NCBI GenBank assembly: GCA_013076295.1
Contig: RQOL01000660.1
Span: 5,084,001-5,148,000 of the forward strand
Origin: Sanderia malayensis
Taxonomy: Eukaryota; Cnidaria; Scyphozoa; Semaeostomeae; Pelagiidae
Direction: 5' to 3'
Length of the DNA: 64,000 bases
Shown here: positions 52,301 through 60,300 of the stretch, one piece after another
How the letters are laid out: each line of letters begins with the position of its first letter
Numbering within the stretch: the stretch's first letter is position 1
The notes under the pieces: generated by a model
Databases searched by the model: none
What the model was told of the DNA's origin: nothing
What the model saw: only the letters and a program-made list of their open reading frames with translations
Translations under genes and position numbers: made by a program

Positions 52301-55300
52301 AGTTCTTAACTTTGGGGCATTTTCACCACTATTACCAGTAAAAGTTATTTTGATATGATTATAGTTCGTTCGTTGGATGTCTCAAAAGACACGAAAAAAC
52401 AAATCAAAAATAAGGTTAATCGATACATCGAGACAAATTAAAAATCGATTAAATGTGTGGTTTATATAATTTATTTAACGTCAATTAATGAGCACCATGT
52501 CTTCTCCATTGATATCAGTACATATATATATATATCACACAAGAATACATTTCTTAAATTTCTTGACCTTTCGCTTCTTATATTATGCACTGCTATGCAG
52601 CGAGTATTAATGTCTCGCAAAAAACTTTGGTTATTAAACGGCCAACCTTTTTGACCTTATCCGGTGTCCGTATCAAATCAACGAGGTTCCACGAAACAAA
52701 AATAAGGTCACAGCCATGTTCCCATGCATATTTCCTGACATAACAGAAATGTTTATGACTCATTTCAAGGTGAAACAGTCACTTGCGAAATGACACAACC
52801 ACAGCACCGCCATAATGAAAAAATCTGACCACAAATGAAATGCACAATATACATGGAAGTTGAAGAGCCATGGAATGATAAAGATCTTTCTTGAATAACC
52901 AGATAAACATTCAGGGAGAGACATTATCTTTGCTGCAGAAAACTGGCATTTCAACTCTGGTTCCCATTTAGGACATGATGGACTAAATTTTGCGATAAAA
53001 TATAGCTTTAGTAAAGGCGTACAAAATGCATCTATTGGGGTTTAATGAGCTATGTCCGTTCAGAAAACTAGGTTCAAAGTTGTTAGGCGCGTTAAACAAA
53101 CGATCACCCGTATTCTTTTATTAAAGCAATGTGGGCTTGTAATGTTATCTGCTTTTCAAAAATCTATGGTAACATGATTGTAAAAGAATGGCATGTTCAA
53201 AATGAGACCAGTCCAATTTGTAAAATGTCAACATTCAGTACATAAATAGTTTACTGGCCTTTATTTTACATGCTGTGAGATACAGTACGCGAGAGGATTT
53301 GAAAAATCGTCTATTGAAATAAATAGATTGAATACTTCACTTTGGCTGTTCAACTTTTGATGTTTGAGAAACAAAACAAAACAAAACAAGAAGAAGACAA
53401 ATACAAACGATTAAGAAATTAAAATGCTCAAGTATAAAAAAAGAATAAGAAAAAAGTGACAACTTAATGCCCTAATACATCTATGAAATGTCAGATTAAA
53501 TCAGAGAATTCTGAATGGTTTTTGGAAGAGAACAAAAAATGACAAGATATGTATAGTATAGCATAAGAACTAAACTATGAACTGGCTGGTGTATAATATA
53601 AGAGGTAGAGAAAATCAAATGGTGTATAATATAAGAGGTAGAGAAAATCAAATATATAAGTAAAACAACAAACAAAAAAATAGATAAAAGCCAAAAGAAA
53701 AGAATGAACTGGACTGCCAGCAAGAAGGACTTTCAATAATGATAATATCTGTCTCCCTTCCCTCTGTACAATTATTGCATTAAAATTTTGGCTTTTTAGA
53801 ATTCTTTGTATAATGTGTTGACAACCCATGGCAAAACACAGACCTTATATGGTATGTGATAACAGTTGGCAAGTGGGTATATGAATTTCAGCCCAGCAAT
53901 AACAGCATGCTTGATGGTTTTAATGCAACTCAAGTGTTCCCAGTGGGACTGAAAACATCAGTAGCATCCTCTTTGTCAAAACAAATGTGAGAAATCATGT
54001 TGGGATCTATTTGGGCTTTCCTCTGAAAGCTGTGTGAATACAACTGGTTCTAGCTGGGAGTTTTCCCATTCTCACATATGGTAATCTCTGCCATAACTAT
54101 AGTCCTATTATTTCTGCTTTCGCAAATATTTGACATTTTCCTTCATAAACAAATATTTATGATTTCATATCATGTATTCATTTGGCATAAATAATTTACA
54201 ATCCAATTCGTCGGCAAGTAAACTTTAACAGGTGAAAAGTCACACATAGTTGACATGGCCCAGGAGGGGAGCATTTAAATCAAACATGCATTTCCTACAA
54301 AGATGGGATGGGCAGAGAGATACTTGTACACTAAACACCAACAAAAAAATTATTAGTTGTGCTGAAATCAAATGATCACCAGTCAAGATCTATGACCTTT
54401 GCAAGCATTAGTCTTGAGACACAAAAATTAAAATAAGCAAGAATTTGACAAACCTGTGGCAGGCCAATTTTCTCCATTGCTCTCAACAAATAGTTGATGT
54501 TATCTGTATGCTTGAAATGAAGTCCTTTCTCCTACAATGTGATAAAAATTCAATAAAAACAACTCAATACAACATCAATTGTAATTATAATTAATTATGG
54601 GATAATAATGCAAGTTTTGTGGCATATTATGATGTGAGGATATATTGTATAATGAAGTCAAGATAGGCTGAGATTCATAAGGATGGATCAATTAATTTGG
54701 TCTGTAAGTGGATATCAATGAAATGGAATTGATATATTTATGGTTCATGTGTTCAAGGGCTTTCAGGGTTATAGTGGGGCTTGGTGTTGTAAACAGCAAG
54801 TTCGTCAAATCTCGCTATAATCTGAGAACAAAACTACTTCAAGAGGTTATGCAAACAGATTATAAATGTCAATGTAGCAAGTTTGTCAACTAACGTTATA
54901 ACGCTTCAGGTCTTTGTCGTAAATCTTTCTCAAAGGTGCAACTTTTGGAGCAAAGAAATTCGCAAGTTTGGCCAGCGTAACACCATTTGTAAAGCTCTCC
55001 TCCAACTCCGTTGTTGCTGGCAGTTCTTCCTTCAAGCATGCCTCGAGCCATCTTGAAAAATAATAAAAATAATCGCAAATTTTTAGCCCTTAAAAATAAC
55101 TTCCAAAAATTTGCTAACAAAAGAAAATTGATCAAAATTCATTAGGCCTATTGATAAATGTTTCTGATCTTATACTTACAATTTTGCTTCCTCCAAATGG
55201 CAGAGATACTCGTAAGCAACTTGCTCTTTTCTTCTTTCGTCCATTTCTTCGGCCGACAACCTTTCCCATGTTTCAGTTTCTAAAATCCAAAACAAATGAT

Positions 55301-55459
55301 CAAAGATCATTCAACGCGATAATTTACAAATGAAATGTCATTTAATATTGATCGGTCCAATTTGGGCCTAAGGTATATCAGACGGCCAAGCCCACCTCCA
55401 ACATTGTGGTGTTTTTTTTGCTGCTGTGTACTCATAGTTGGCGCTGGAACATTACTCAT
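16511..55459 (-). CDS. IQGAP: IQGAP scaffold protein, complete gene with 45 coding exons
   Basis: I assembled 45 exons whose phases all agree, 4980 bases, 1659 residues (human IQGAP1 has 1657). Exons, 5' to 3': 55396-55459, 55180-55279, 54895-55051, 54454-54531, 51163-51239, 50530-50597, 50173-50264, 50037-50058, 49576-49754, 48686-48767, 47974-48137, 47696-47786, 46247-46410, 45481-45517, 45104-45267, 44529-44619, 32699-32862, 32057-32147, 31689-31856, 30989-31125, 30017-30187, 29482-29565, 28938-29009, 28368-28437, 27799-27885, 27378-27499, 26850-26963, 26380-26573, 25940-26014, 25632-25781, 24861-25001, 24277-24361, 23736-23843, 23297-23353, 22902-22969, 22201-22333, 21937-22039, 21669-21807, 21418-21505, 20655-20752, 20152-20266, 19811-19971, 18424-18555, 17118-17226, 16511-16624. 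Start MSNVPAPTMSTQQQ, end VNKKFYGK. IQGAPs are cytoplasmic scaffolds linking actin, calmodulin and Rac1/Cdc42 to adhesion and microtubule ends. All introns are GT-AG except one probable GC-AG after exon 26. Identification is based on near-continuous agreement with the family; exon edges may be off by a few bases at most. Confidence 0.97.
16709..16816. repeat. Short palindromic element, family D
   Basis: About 108 bases with terminal inverted repeats tttacactacaaaggttaac and gttaatttttgtagtgtaaa, and inner inverted words (gttaacctgggctgaaccc, cccaggttac). It lies in the last intron of IQGAP, 85 bases upstream of the final exon. MITE-like; only one copy is seen in this window. Confidence 0.75.
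22380..22760. repeat. Purine-rich low-complexity tract in IQGAP intron 35
   Basis: The + strand is almost entirely A and G with repeats such as gaaagaaaaag and gaagaagagaag. The minus strand, which is the transcribed sense of IQGAP, is therefore a long polypyrimidine stretch. The open frames over it are artefacts of composition. Confidence 0.8.
22902..27885 (-). CDS. IQGAP: IQGAP exons 25-35: GAP-related domain (GRD)
   Basis: Residues about 865-1265. Key segments are LFYLLQTNPSYLAKLIFKMP, VILTLYNYASNSREDYLLL, EIITGNPTVIKMVVHF, DILQPLVKEIIEDKNLNI, YGMKYVAMTLRESLLDKFP and GNLIYYRYMNPAIVAPDAFD. The last matches the FLR-like signature of RasGAP folds. IQGAP GRDs bind active Rac1/Cdc42 rather than stimulating hydrolysis because the arginine finger is not conserved; the exon with RGAKGQSSL at that region agrees. 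Intron 26 appears to use a GC donor (CTGCAG|GCATGT). Confidence 0.95.
23446..23590. repeat. Inverted-repeat element, family B copy 2 (3' end decayed)
   Basis: Begins tagtaaaaacccgcatataa and shares inner blocks with the copy at 31386-31538 (ttaagaacctt, gggctattgt-like, aggttc). The terminal repeat at the right end has lost the cgggtgtttac word. In IQGAP intron 33. Confidence 0.75.
23888..24140. repeat. Foldback element, family A copy 2
   Basis: A 253-base element with near-perfect terminal inverted repeats: taccgtatttcctcgattaa at the left and ttaatcgaggaaatacggta at the right. Next to the left end sits the self-complementary cgccccggggcg. The right half has repeated 'gggggcgttta(t/a)tcgagg' words. 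In IQGAP intron 32. No coding capacity. Confidence 0.9.
28368..30187 (-). CDS. IQGAP: IQGAP exons 21-24: four IQ motifs
   Basis: Four IQ motifs in a row, residues about 760-862: VVKLQAHWKGHKAREEFG, TKIQAKWRGYKQRKEYL (split by an intron after the Gln), IIKIQSAGRMFLARKKYL and IIKIQAFLRANMAAHDY. They bind calmodulin or myosin light chains in known IQGAPs. The fourth has lost the central Gly and basic residues of the consensus, as in the human protein (IKIQAFIRANKARDDY). The intron after exon 23 contains a 17-base minisatellite. Confidence 0.95.
28577..28830. repeat. 17-base minisatellite in IQGAP intron 23
   Basis: About 15 diverged units of the type 'gtgaccgtaataatgag' (variants with gtatgaacaaa, gtattaacaag, gtgatagtgag). 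Units alternate between two or three variants, suggesting higher-order duplication. Unlikely to be coding: multiple stops on the sense strand. Confidence 0.85.
30640..30960. repeat. Purine-rich low-complexity tract in IQGAP intron 20
   Basis: Another A/G-dominated + strand segment (for example gaaatagagagagaagaaaa). The minus-strand reading frames over it (Ser, Phe and Leu-rich) are compositional artefacts. Orientation is the same as the tract at 22380-22760. Confidence 0.75.
30989..31125 (-). CDS. IQGAP: IQGAP exon 20: WW domain
   Basis: Codes for a WW domain with the two signature tryptophans (WDGWTEHRLP and SSWSTPPDF) and the aromatic patch FYYHYY between them, followed by LTRDEIQ. Residues about 685-730. 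In human IQGAP1 the same exon-level unit has WVKHW...GGYYYYHN...GGWDEPPNF. The WW domain is often listed as an ERK-binding segment of IQGAP1, though the IQ region has also been implicated. Confidence 0.95.
31143..31280. repeat. Dispersed repeat, family E copy 2
   Basis: Contains aatttctccggtcccttgga, caaacctataattcggataa and three copies of the word gataagtggaac or its complement. The segment about 745-917 is an older copy in reverse orientation, sharing the 'aatttctcc(g)gtccctt' and 'caaaccactataattcgga' blocks. In IQGAP intron 19. Confidence 0.65.
31386..31538. repeat. Inverted-repeat element, family B copy 1
   Basis: A 153-base element with terminal inverted repeats tacagtaaacacccgcat and atgcgggtgtttactgta. 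Inner sequence matches 23446-23590 and part of 45826-45920. In IQGAP intron 19. Confidence 0.85.
31689..50597 (-). CDS. IQGAP: IQGAP exons 6-19: end of CH region and IQGAP-specific repeats
   Basis: Exons 6-8 finish the CH-linker (LYLFKLGLAPQIQDLYGK; the DKYGIAMPAFGKIGGLLAGE segment). Exons 9-19 code for residues about 220-684, a series of IQGAP repeats each built from one long exon (179, 164, 164, 164, 164, 168 bases) starting with an 'A(x)(x)AINxAID' helix, followed by a shorter exon (82, 91, 37, 91, 91). This region mediates dimerisation and partner binding in known IQGAPs. Intron 16 is 11.7 kb, far longer than the others, and contains two LRR genes on the same strand. Confidence 0.95.
32863..34432. 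other. Part of IQGAP intron 16 downstream of the LRR genes
   Basis: About 1.6 kb between IQGAP exon 17 and the stop of the first LRR gene. No gene recognised. Short minus-strand frames at 32943-33155 and 33700-33917 lack motifs and splice partners. A 3' UTR of the LRR gene ending at 34433 probably occupies part of the right end; I found no clear AATAAA close to it. Confidence 0.4.
34433..36391 (-). CDS. LRR and EF-hand protein, LRRC74-like (copy A), nested in an IQGAP intron
   Basis: Two exons, 35078-36391 and 34433-34723, joined in phase 0 (donor AAG|GTAATT, acceptor TTTAG|GAT), 534 residues from the first ATG. Residues about 110-405 are ribonuclease-inhibitor-type leucine-rich repeats of 28 residues (for example FITVLDLSMNFIGREGVAAI and ALRYVNLSGNGIANDAAVSL), preceded by an acidic N-terminal stretch and the words VVPCSPFLRNI and DISHYNVGPTG shared with its neighbour. 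Exon 2 codes for an EF-hand pair: loops DKNGRLLITKEE and DVEGTGHARYRD, both poor calcium ligands. Overall order (LRR then EF-hand) resembles LRRC74 proteins. An alternative start at the Met near 36322 would match the neighbour's N-terminus better. Its tandem paralogue ends 961 bases upstream. The near-absence of introns contrasts with the 45-exon host gene and may mean an ancient retrocopy; that is inference. Confidence 0.85.
37352..39109 (-). CDS. LRR and EF-hand protein, LRRC74-like (copy B), nested in an IQGAP intron
   Basis: Two exons, 37913-39109 and 37352-37642, joined in phase 0 (donor AAAAG|GTATGT, acceptor CTGCAG|GAT), 495 residues. The N-terminus is Ser/Glu-rich (SSGSEED). Eight 28-residue LRRs run from about residue 118 to 340, each starting 'N..(I/L)..LDIS.N.I' (for example FITVLDISMNFIEESGVKAL, SLRSLNISSNDIGDEGGRGL, TLKTIDLSRNGLADDGAKAF). 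Exon 2 codes for two EF-hands: a degenerate first loop DKKGRLAITKQE and a good second loop DVDGDGFARYGE with Asp at 1, 3 and 5 and Glu at 12. Same architecture and intron position as copy A, so the two arose by tandem duplication. Start chosen as the first ATG of the open frame. Role unknown; LRR-EF proteins of this type are often linked to cilia or signalling, but nothing here proves it. Confidence 0.88.
40207..40267. repeat. Tandem duplication, two units of about 34 bases
   Basis: The phrase 'ccgttgaaacattgcacgtcaaac' style unit occurs at 40207 and again at 40241 (ccattgaaacaatgcacgtc). Two units with three or four differences. Confidence 0.75.
41036..41175. repeat. Degenerate family A element, copy 6
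   Basis: Contains ggcgtttattaaaaatacc, acggtaattaacg and cttgggcgtttattc, words typical of the family A foldback elements but rearranged. Low similarity at the ends. Confidence 0.45.
42535..42599. repeat. Short tandem/dispersed repeat attcgtgtataattacaca
   Basis: Three copies, at 42535, about 42568 and about 42586, the last two adjacent. In IQGAP intron 16. Confidence 0.75.
44181..44252. repeat. Pentanucleotide array (AGGTC)n
   Basis: Begins with imperfect tcaggtcagatcagatcg and runs into about eight perfect tcagg units. Every unit creates the nuclear-receptor half-site AGGTCA. It lies in IQGAP intron 16 about 280 bases from exon 16. Confidence 0.9.
45826..45920. repeat. Family B fragment, copy 3, next to a family A element
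   Basis: Begins tttacagtaaaacacacat and contains agcctattgtt and gtctattgttgc, matching the inner blocks of 31386-31538. It directly abuts the family A element starting at 45921. In IQGAP intron 13. Confidence 0.6.
45921..46194. repeat. Foldback element, family A copy 4
   Basis: 274 bases: left end taccgtaaatcctcgaacaa, then the self-complementary gcccccgggggc; right end ttattcgaggatttacggta. It represents a subfamily with 'gcttattcgag' in place of 'cgtttattcgag'. In IQGAP intron 13, about 50 bases from exon 13. Confidence 0.88.
47318..47420. repeat. 29-base minisatellite
   Basis: About three and a half units of catgtcttgagtcgccattc followed by tacaattta, with diverged units at both ends. 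In IQGAP intron 12. Confidence 0.85.
50276..50353. repeat. Heptanucleotide arrays (CAAATCA)n and (GAAAAGT)n
   Basis: Three units of acaaatc are followed by about seven units of gaaaagt. In IQGAP, directly upstream (sense strand) of the acceptor of exon 7, whose exon begins at 50264; on the sense strand the array reads as a pyrimidine-rich cttttca run, which may add to the polypyrimidine signal. Confidence 0.85.
50397..50504. repeat. Degenerate family A half-element, copy 5
   Basis: Reads gaggttgcggatttgagggg-like then ggcttactgaaggattacgg. It corresponds to the right half of family A. In IQGAP intron 6. Confidence 0.6.
50641..50977. repeat. Foldback element, family A copy 3
   Basis: 337 bases with the same ends as copy 2 (taccgtatttcctcgattaa and ttaatcgaggaaatacggt). 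Inside are the palindrome cgccccggggcg and at least five 'ggggcgtttaatcgagg' direct subrepeats. The shared inner block 'cattgggtccagaaaaa' is also in copy 2. In IQGAP intron 5. Confidence 0.9.
51163..55459 (-). CDS. IQGAP: IQGAP exons 1-5: N-terminus and calponin-homology (CH) domain
   Basis: Exon 1 codes for a short variable leader. Exons 2-5 code for residues about 22-158, including ERLSAEEMDERRKEQVAYEY, WLEACLKEELPATTELEE, the LAKLANFFAPKV core, GLHFKHTDN and the VFYPETTDIYDMKNMPRA loop, all hallmarks of the IQGAP CH domain that binds F-actin. The start at 55459 is the first ATG of the exon and its single leftover base joins exon 2 in frame. The 3.2 kb intron 4 (51240-54453) holds a family C repeat and a 33-base tandem duplication but no gene. 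Confidence 0.95.
51396..51742. repeat. Inverted-repeat element, family C copy 2
   Basis: Left end tacacgttttttttataaga, right end tctcataaaaaaacgtgta. Inner words ataagaaagt and gggctcggctc parallel the 'ataagaac' and 'gaggctcga' words of copy 1 at 14490-14880. In IQGAP intron 4. Confidence 0.75.
53589..53654. repeat. 33-base tandem duplication
   Basis: Two identical units of ggtgtataatataagaggta plus gagaaaatcaaat. In IQGAP intron 4. The minus-strand frames that cross it only reflect the duplication. Confidence 0.9.
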
Positions 55460-57104
55460 CCTGATAAAAGCTAGATAACACTTTGTCGATGTTCAATTTT
55501 TTGATACTTATTCAGTATCATAAAAGAAACACATTATTTCACAAGTTCATTCGCTATGTATATCTTGTTATCTCGCGCACTCGTGCCAAGCAAATGGTCG
55601 TGGCGAGAACATCCCAGCCCGTCCTGGTTCTTCAGGTAGAAATTAAAAACACGCCTCCGATGACGTAACCTTCCGATACTTTTGCATTCTATAATTTTTT
55701 CACGATGCATAAAGGCAATCAATCATAAAGTTTCTATAATTGCCCATTACTATAGAAAATTTATTTTTAAATCATTTCCAGCCAGCGTCGACGAATATGG
55801 AGATGGAGATGATTATCACCATCATGGATTTTTCATAATAACATGATAACGATATTTGTTAAAGATTTGTAGTAATTGCGAGTAACTGCCCGAAAATTAA
55901 TTTTAAAGAAATATAAATACATTTTTGCATGGATTGAGTCGAAAATCAAGTGAAAATGTACCTATAGTCATACTGGCTTTAAGAATAATTTCCATTCATT
56001 GTTTTTAGGTGCTCAGTACGTTTCACCGTATGTTATTATATTCCAAGACTAGCCATTGTATCACCAAAGGTTATAGTAAGTAGATACTACCAAAAAGGTT
56101 TACAAATGAAAGACTAGGAGGAAAGAAAAAGTTATTGATAAAGTGATTTATTTACCACGATTATGAATCGAATTGTGTTCCATAATCAGAAGCTTTCTTT
56201 AAAAATCGAAATGCAGTCAACTTCAACCATATATAATAACCCGTTATCTTGAATAATCTTGATTAAACCATTTCACAACCTTCACAGTTGCTTGTTATAC
56301 AATTGAAAAACTTGAAAAAAGCAACTTCCCTGCTCTCTCAAAAATAATTTACCAAGTACAACTCCCAATGCAATTTCCTTGTTCTTCTTTGTCCCTGGTT
56401 TGCTATGTAGATTTGATAAAATGAAAGAAATATGATATATCATAGGGCAAGGAAGTTGTTAAACAGGTCATTAATGTTTTCATCCAATAGTAAACAATTG
56501 TAAAAAAATTATTAAGAACAAAGATGGCCAAATATTGTCGTTCAGGCCAAACATGGCAAGCTATCAGAAACTCTCTTGAAAGTCGTCGGTTTGCGCAACA
56601 AGATAAAATAAAAATAATCTGAAATTTGTAAAAGATAGAAGATATATGGATTTGTCTTAGAATGTAAACAAAGAGTTAATATGGTATAATTTTTGAGAAA
56701 GCGAATAAAACAGTTTATTCCGGAGAAAAATACTCTAAAACGAACCAATTTAATGATGGACAATATCCGTTTATGTATATGCAGAACAAATTTGTAAAAA
56801 CAAAGAGAGTAGATAAAACCCACTCCCATTCATATCACAGACTTCCTTAAAAAACAAACGAAACGCATATGACCTTTTGAATCACTTTGTTAAAATTTGC
56901 GAGTCTCTATCAGATGTAATGTACGCATGCGCAGAGAAAAAACTTTCACAATGATTATACTCCGTCACATTGCGTTCTTATGCCTCGTGGAGCAAGATTG
57001 AACAATGAACATTTACGAGAGAGAGACAGTGTGAGGGTTTCCATGACCACGCAGTTGGCTGTTCTGTGGGCGTTGGAAATCCTGGTTGCTGTTTTGAAAG
57101 CAAA
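55460..57104. other. Gap between the Hint-domain gene 3' end and the IQGAP start
   Basis: About 1.6 kb with no supported gene. It should contain the IQGAP promoter and 5' UTR. A near-consensus NRF1-type palindrome (tacgcatgcgcag) lies at 56922-56934, too far from the IQGAP ATG to be assigned safely. The minus-strand frame at 56542-56829 has no motif. Confidence 0.4.
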
Positions 57105-57110
57105 TTTATT
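57105..57110 (-). terminator. Possible poly(A) signal of the Hint-domain gene
   Basis: AATAAA on the minus strand 264 bases after the TAA stop at 57374. Position is plausible for a 3' UTR end; unverified. Confidence 0.4.
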
Positions 57111-57373
57111 GAAATGACCTCAGAAAAAAAAGTGACCAAGTCTGCTATTTCAAATAGCAATAGCAAAAATATAGAATATAAATGATAAAACAAAAGTATA
57201 AAAAGTCCAAATATAAGTCAAAAAGCTGGATAAAAAACTGGGTAAAAAAGTTTAGAAAGCTATATAGTGGAGAATAGTCTTAGTAAAAGTAAAGTAAAGT
57301 CTTAGTAAAAGTAAAGATCAATATATAGTATGAAAAAAATAACTGCAAAAAAGTATCTGTGTCCAGTGGCCAC

Positions 57374-60300
57374 TTATGAGTGCAAATCAAGATGTTTATC
57401 CATCCATTCTTCGTATGGTTCTTTCAACGATTGTTGCACATGATTACCACCTTTGCCTGTTATGTACCAGTCGGGAGGTTTGGTAGGATCAGCCGGCTCA
57501 ATTGCAAATTGCTGTTTCAATGCATCATTTAACATGCCAGTGAGAGTTGACAAAGATCCATTGACAGGTAGACACATGGATTCTTTTGATACGGCAATTT
57601 CATTGGCGAATCTGGCCAAAGCATTTGCAGCTGCCTGAAATAGGTAGAGGAAATATTTGCTGTTAAGTATATACGAAACGCTTTATGTTGTTGTATGTGG
57701 CATATTATATGTTGTATGTTGTATGTTGCATATTGTATGTTGTCTGTTGCAAGTTGTATGTTGCATGTTGTATGTTGTATGCTGTATGTTGTCTGTTGTA
57801 TGTTGTATGTTGCATATTGTATTTTGTATGTTGCATGTTGCATGTTGCATGTTGCATGTTGCATGTTGTATGTTGTCTGTTGCATGTTGCATGTCTTATG
57901 CTGCATGTCTTATGCTGCATGTCGTATGCTGCATGTTGTATGTTGTATGTTGTATGCTGTATGTTGTATGTTGTATGTTGTCTGTTGTATGTTGTATGTT
58001 GCATATTGTCTGTTGTATGTTGTATGTTGTATGTTGCATATTGTACTTTGCAAGTTCTGCCTTCACAAACAGCGTTACATCTCATACCACACCACATACG
58101 ACCAGTACCGTCAAAGGGGGGCTGGTGTAAATTTCCAGGGCCCGGATCTCAAGAAGGGCCCGCGAAAAGTTTTGTTAACGCAAAGCAATTATAAAACAGC
58201 CCCTTGTTTGTTTATAGCCCCAGGGCCTGAGCTGGCTCTCGATGGGCCTGCATACAACATTGAAATAATAATAAAATAATAATACTCCAAGAATTGTGTT
58301 TCTTGAATTAAAAAGACTCTTAATTTTGAATTCAGGGTTCCTTGTTGAAATTCCTTCTCAGATATGAAACATTGGGACCAAAGGTGTTCGTTTTTCAACC
58401 ATTCAAAAGTCATATCCAACGAAAAACTGGATGCCACTGGGCAATTAGCCGTTGATGCCGCATATGTATATCTTCGATACATGCACAGGTAAATCAATGC
58501 AAGACGTCAACCTACCTCAATTAGATCGGTGGCCTTTTGGCTTGGGGCTTCATAGTGAGAGATCTCAGAGATAGCACAATACTGGAATCCAATGAGATTG
58601 CAGCCAACAGTTCCAGTCAGCATACTAGTTGCCTTGGCTAGATCTTCGCCTCTAAAAAACATATCAACCCATTTTGACGAGATCAAATCCAACCTTCCAC
58701 CTTGTGATGCAAAAGCTTTGGCAATGGCCTCGTTCAAGGTCAACTTCGCTCCTGCGAACATAGAAGAATAAAAACTTTGCTCACCCGAACAATATTAAAG
58801 CTGCTCATTTGCAAAATTGGATCAGTACAGTATAGTAATTATCATCTCAAGCTTCTTCACTTGAGATGATAATTTTTGCGTTTCGGAATTAAAACGCAAA
58901 AACTATTTCGGCACAAAAAGTACCTTGTTGCTGCTAAATTGAGCATTTTTAGATGGACATAATCAAAACCAATGCAGATCGAAATCAAAAATTGCAATCT
59001 TTTACAAGTAAACAAATCCTTGATATTCACAAAGACTGTAATGTTTTCCAAAGGCTATAATCAATGGGCTCAAGAATCGCCATCATATGAACAGACTCTT
59101 AGAAGCTCAAACTTTGAATGTTTAATGAAGAATAGAAAGGGGGCAACTTACCACCAATTGCGGAGCCTCCTTCGGTGATCAATCTCTTATAGGAAACGAG
59201 AAGTGATGGACTTGCTTGCGCATCTGAAAAATTCAGTAGCCAATTAAAGGTCGGAGCGCCTCCAATACACGCTTCATCAAAACTAGAGAGCATGTCTGGG
59301 CCAACTGATGCGAATGCTTTGAGTACAGCACTTATGGAATTATCTGCCAGAGCAATTGTTGCTTCTGACGGAAGATCGTTCCAGCCCATGAAGACGACTA
59401 CAGTTGACAGCATATTCATTGCCCAAAATGTGACTGACATCACTGAAGATAGACAATTCCAGGCTTTCTCTGGAACATCAGAGTGGGCATCGAAGTAGAC
59501 ATGGACGGCATTGAAGAGTTTGTCCCACTGAGAGCCAGCATCTTCAAGATACGATTTCATAACATCGCGTGCGATTTGAATCATGCGCGACAGTCCTTCA
59601 GTTGCAATCTGTTCCATGGTGATGCCAAATGCGTCAGCTAAGTCTTGAAACTGCTTTCTCAGCTCTTTGACGATGTCTTGCGTGACAGACTTCGTTGGAC
59701 TGCTATTGCTTGTAAGAACGAGATGAACAAGTGCGCGCATCAGATTCTCCATCATGTTATTCATTCGCGCCTGCGCTGCATCACATCCGATGAAATTTTC
59801 ACAATTTATGCACAGTCGTTTCATCAGCACCTTGGCCAAGAAATCACCAGCATAATTCCTGCTTGAATCAGCAGGGTGTGCTTGAGGTGAGAGGCAGTAC
59901 ATTACCATGCATTGTTTATGAATCTTTTCCATCGCAGCTTGGTAGTCACTGGAAATTTTAGCAAAATCTCCCAATCTTGTGTCTTCTGTAACATAATCGT
60001 ACAGCTGTTTTGCCCAGTAATCACCACCTTCCTCTGAATCAATGTACGCTCTCAGGCGAGTCACATGGCTAATGAACGCATGTCTACCGAGCAGTTTGCT
60101 GGCCAGGATGAACTCGTGATCATTTGATAGACACTTGGTGTTTACCGGAGAGTCACTGCCCGCCCAATAATACAGCAACTTGTTCTTCTGTGCCTCGGTA
60201 AACATGCCTCCGTATCTCAAGTCTTGTGATAGCAGGCTCATCAAATAGGAGTTGGCCATGCGACATCCAAACAGATCGGTTAAGTTATCGGCTAACCAAT

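Noticed and set aside
57657..58279. Long + strand open frames (157, 169 and 194 codons) and matching minus-strand frames
   Set aside because: All phases are open only because the heptanucleotide array has no stop codon; the stretch is intronic in a gene with consistent splice sites on the minus strand.
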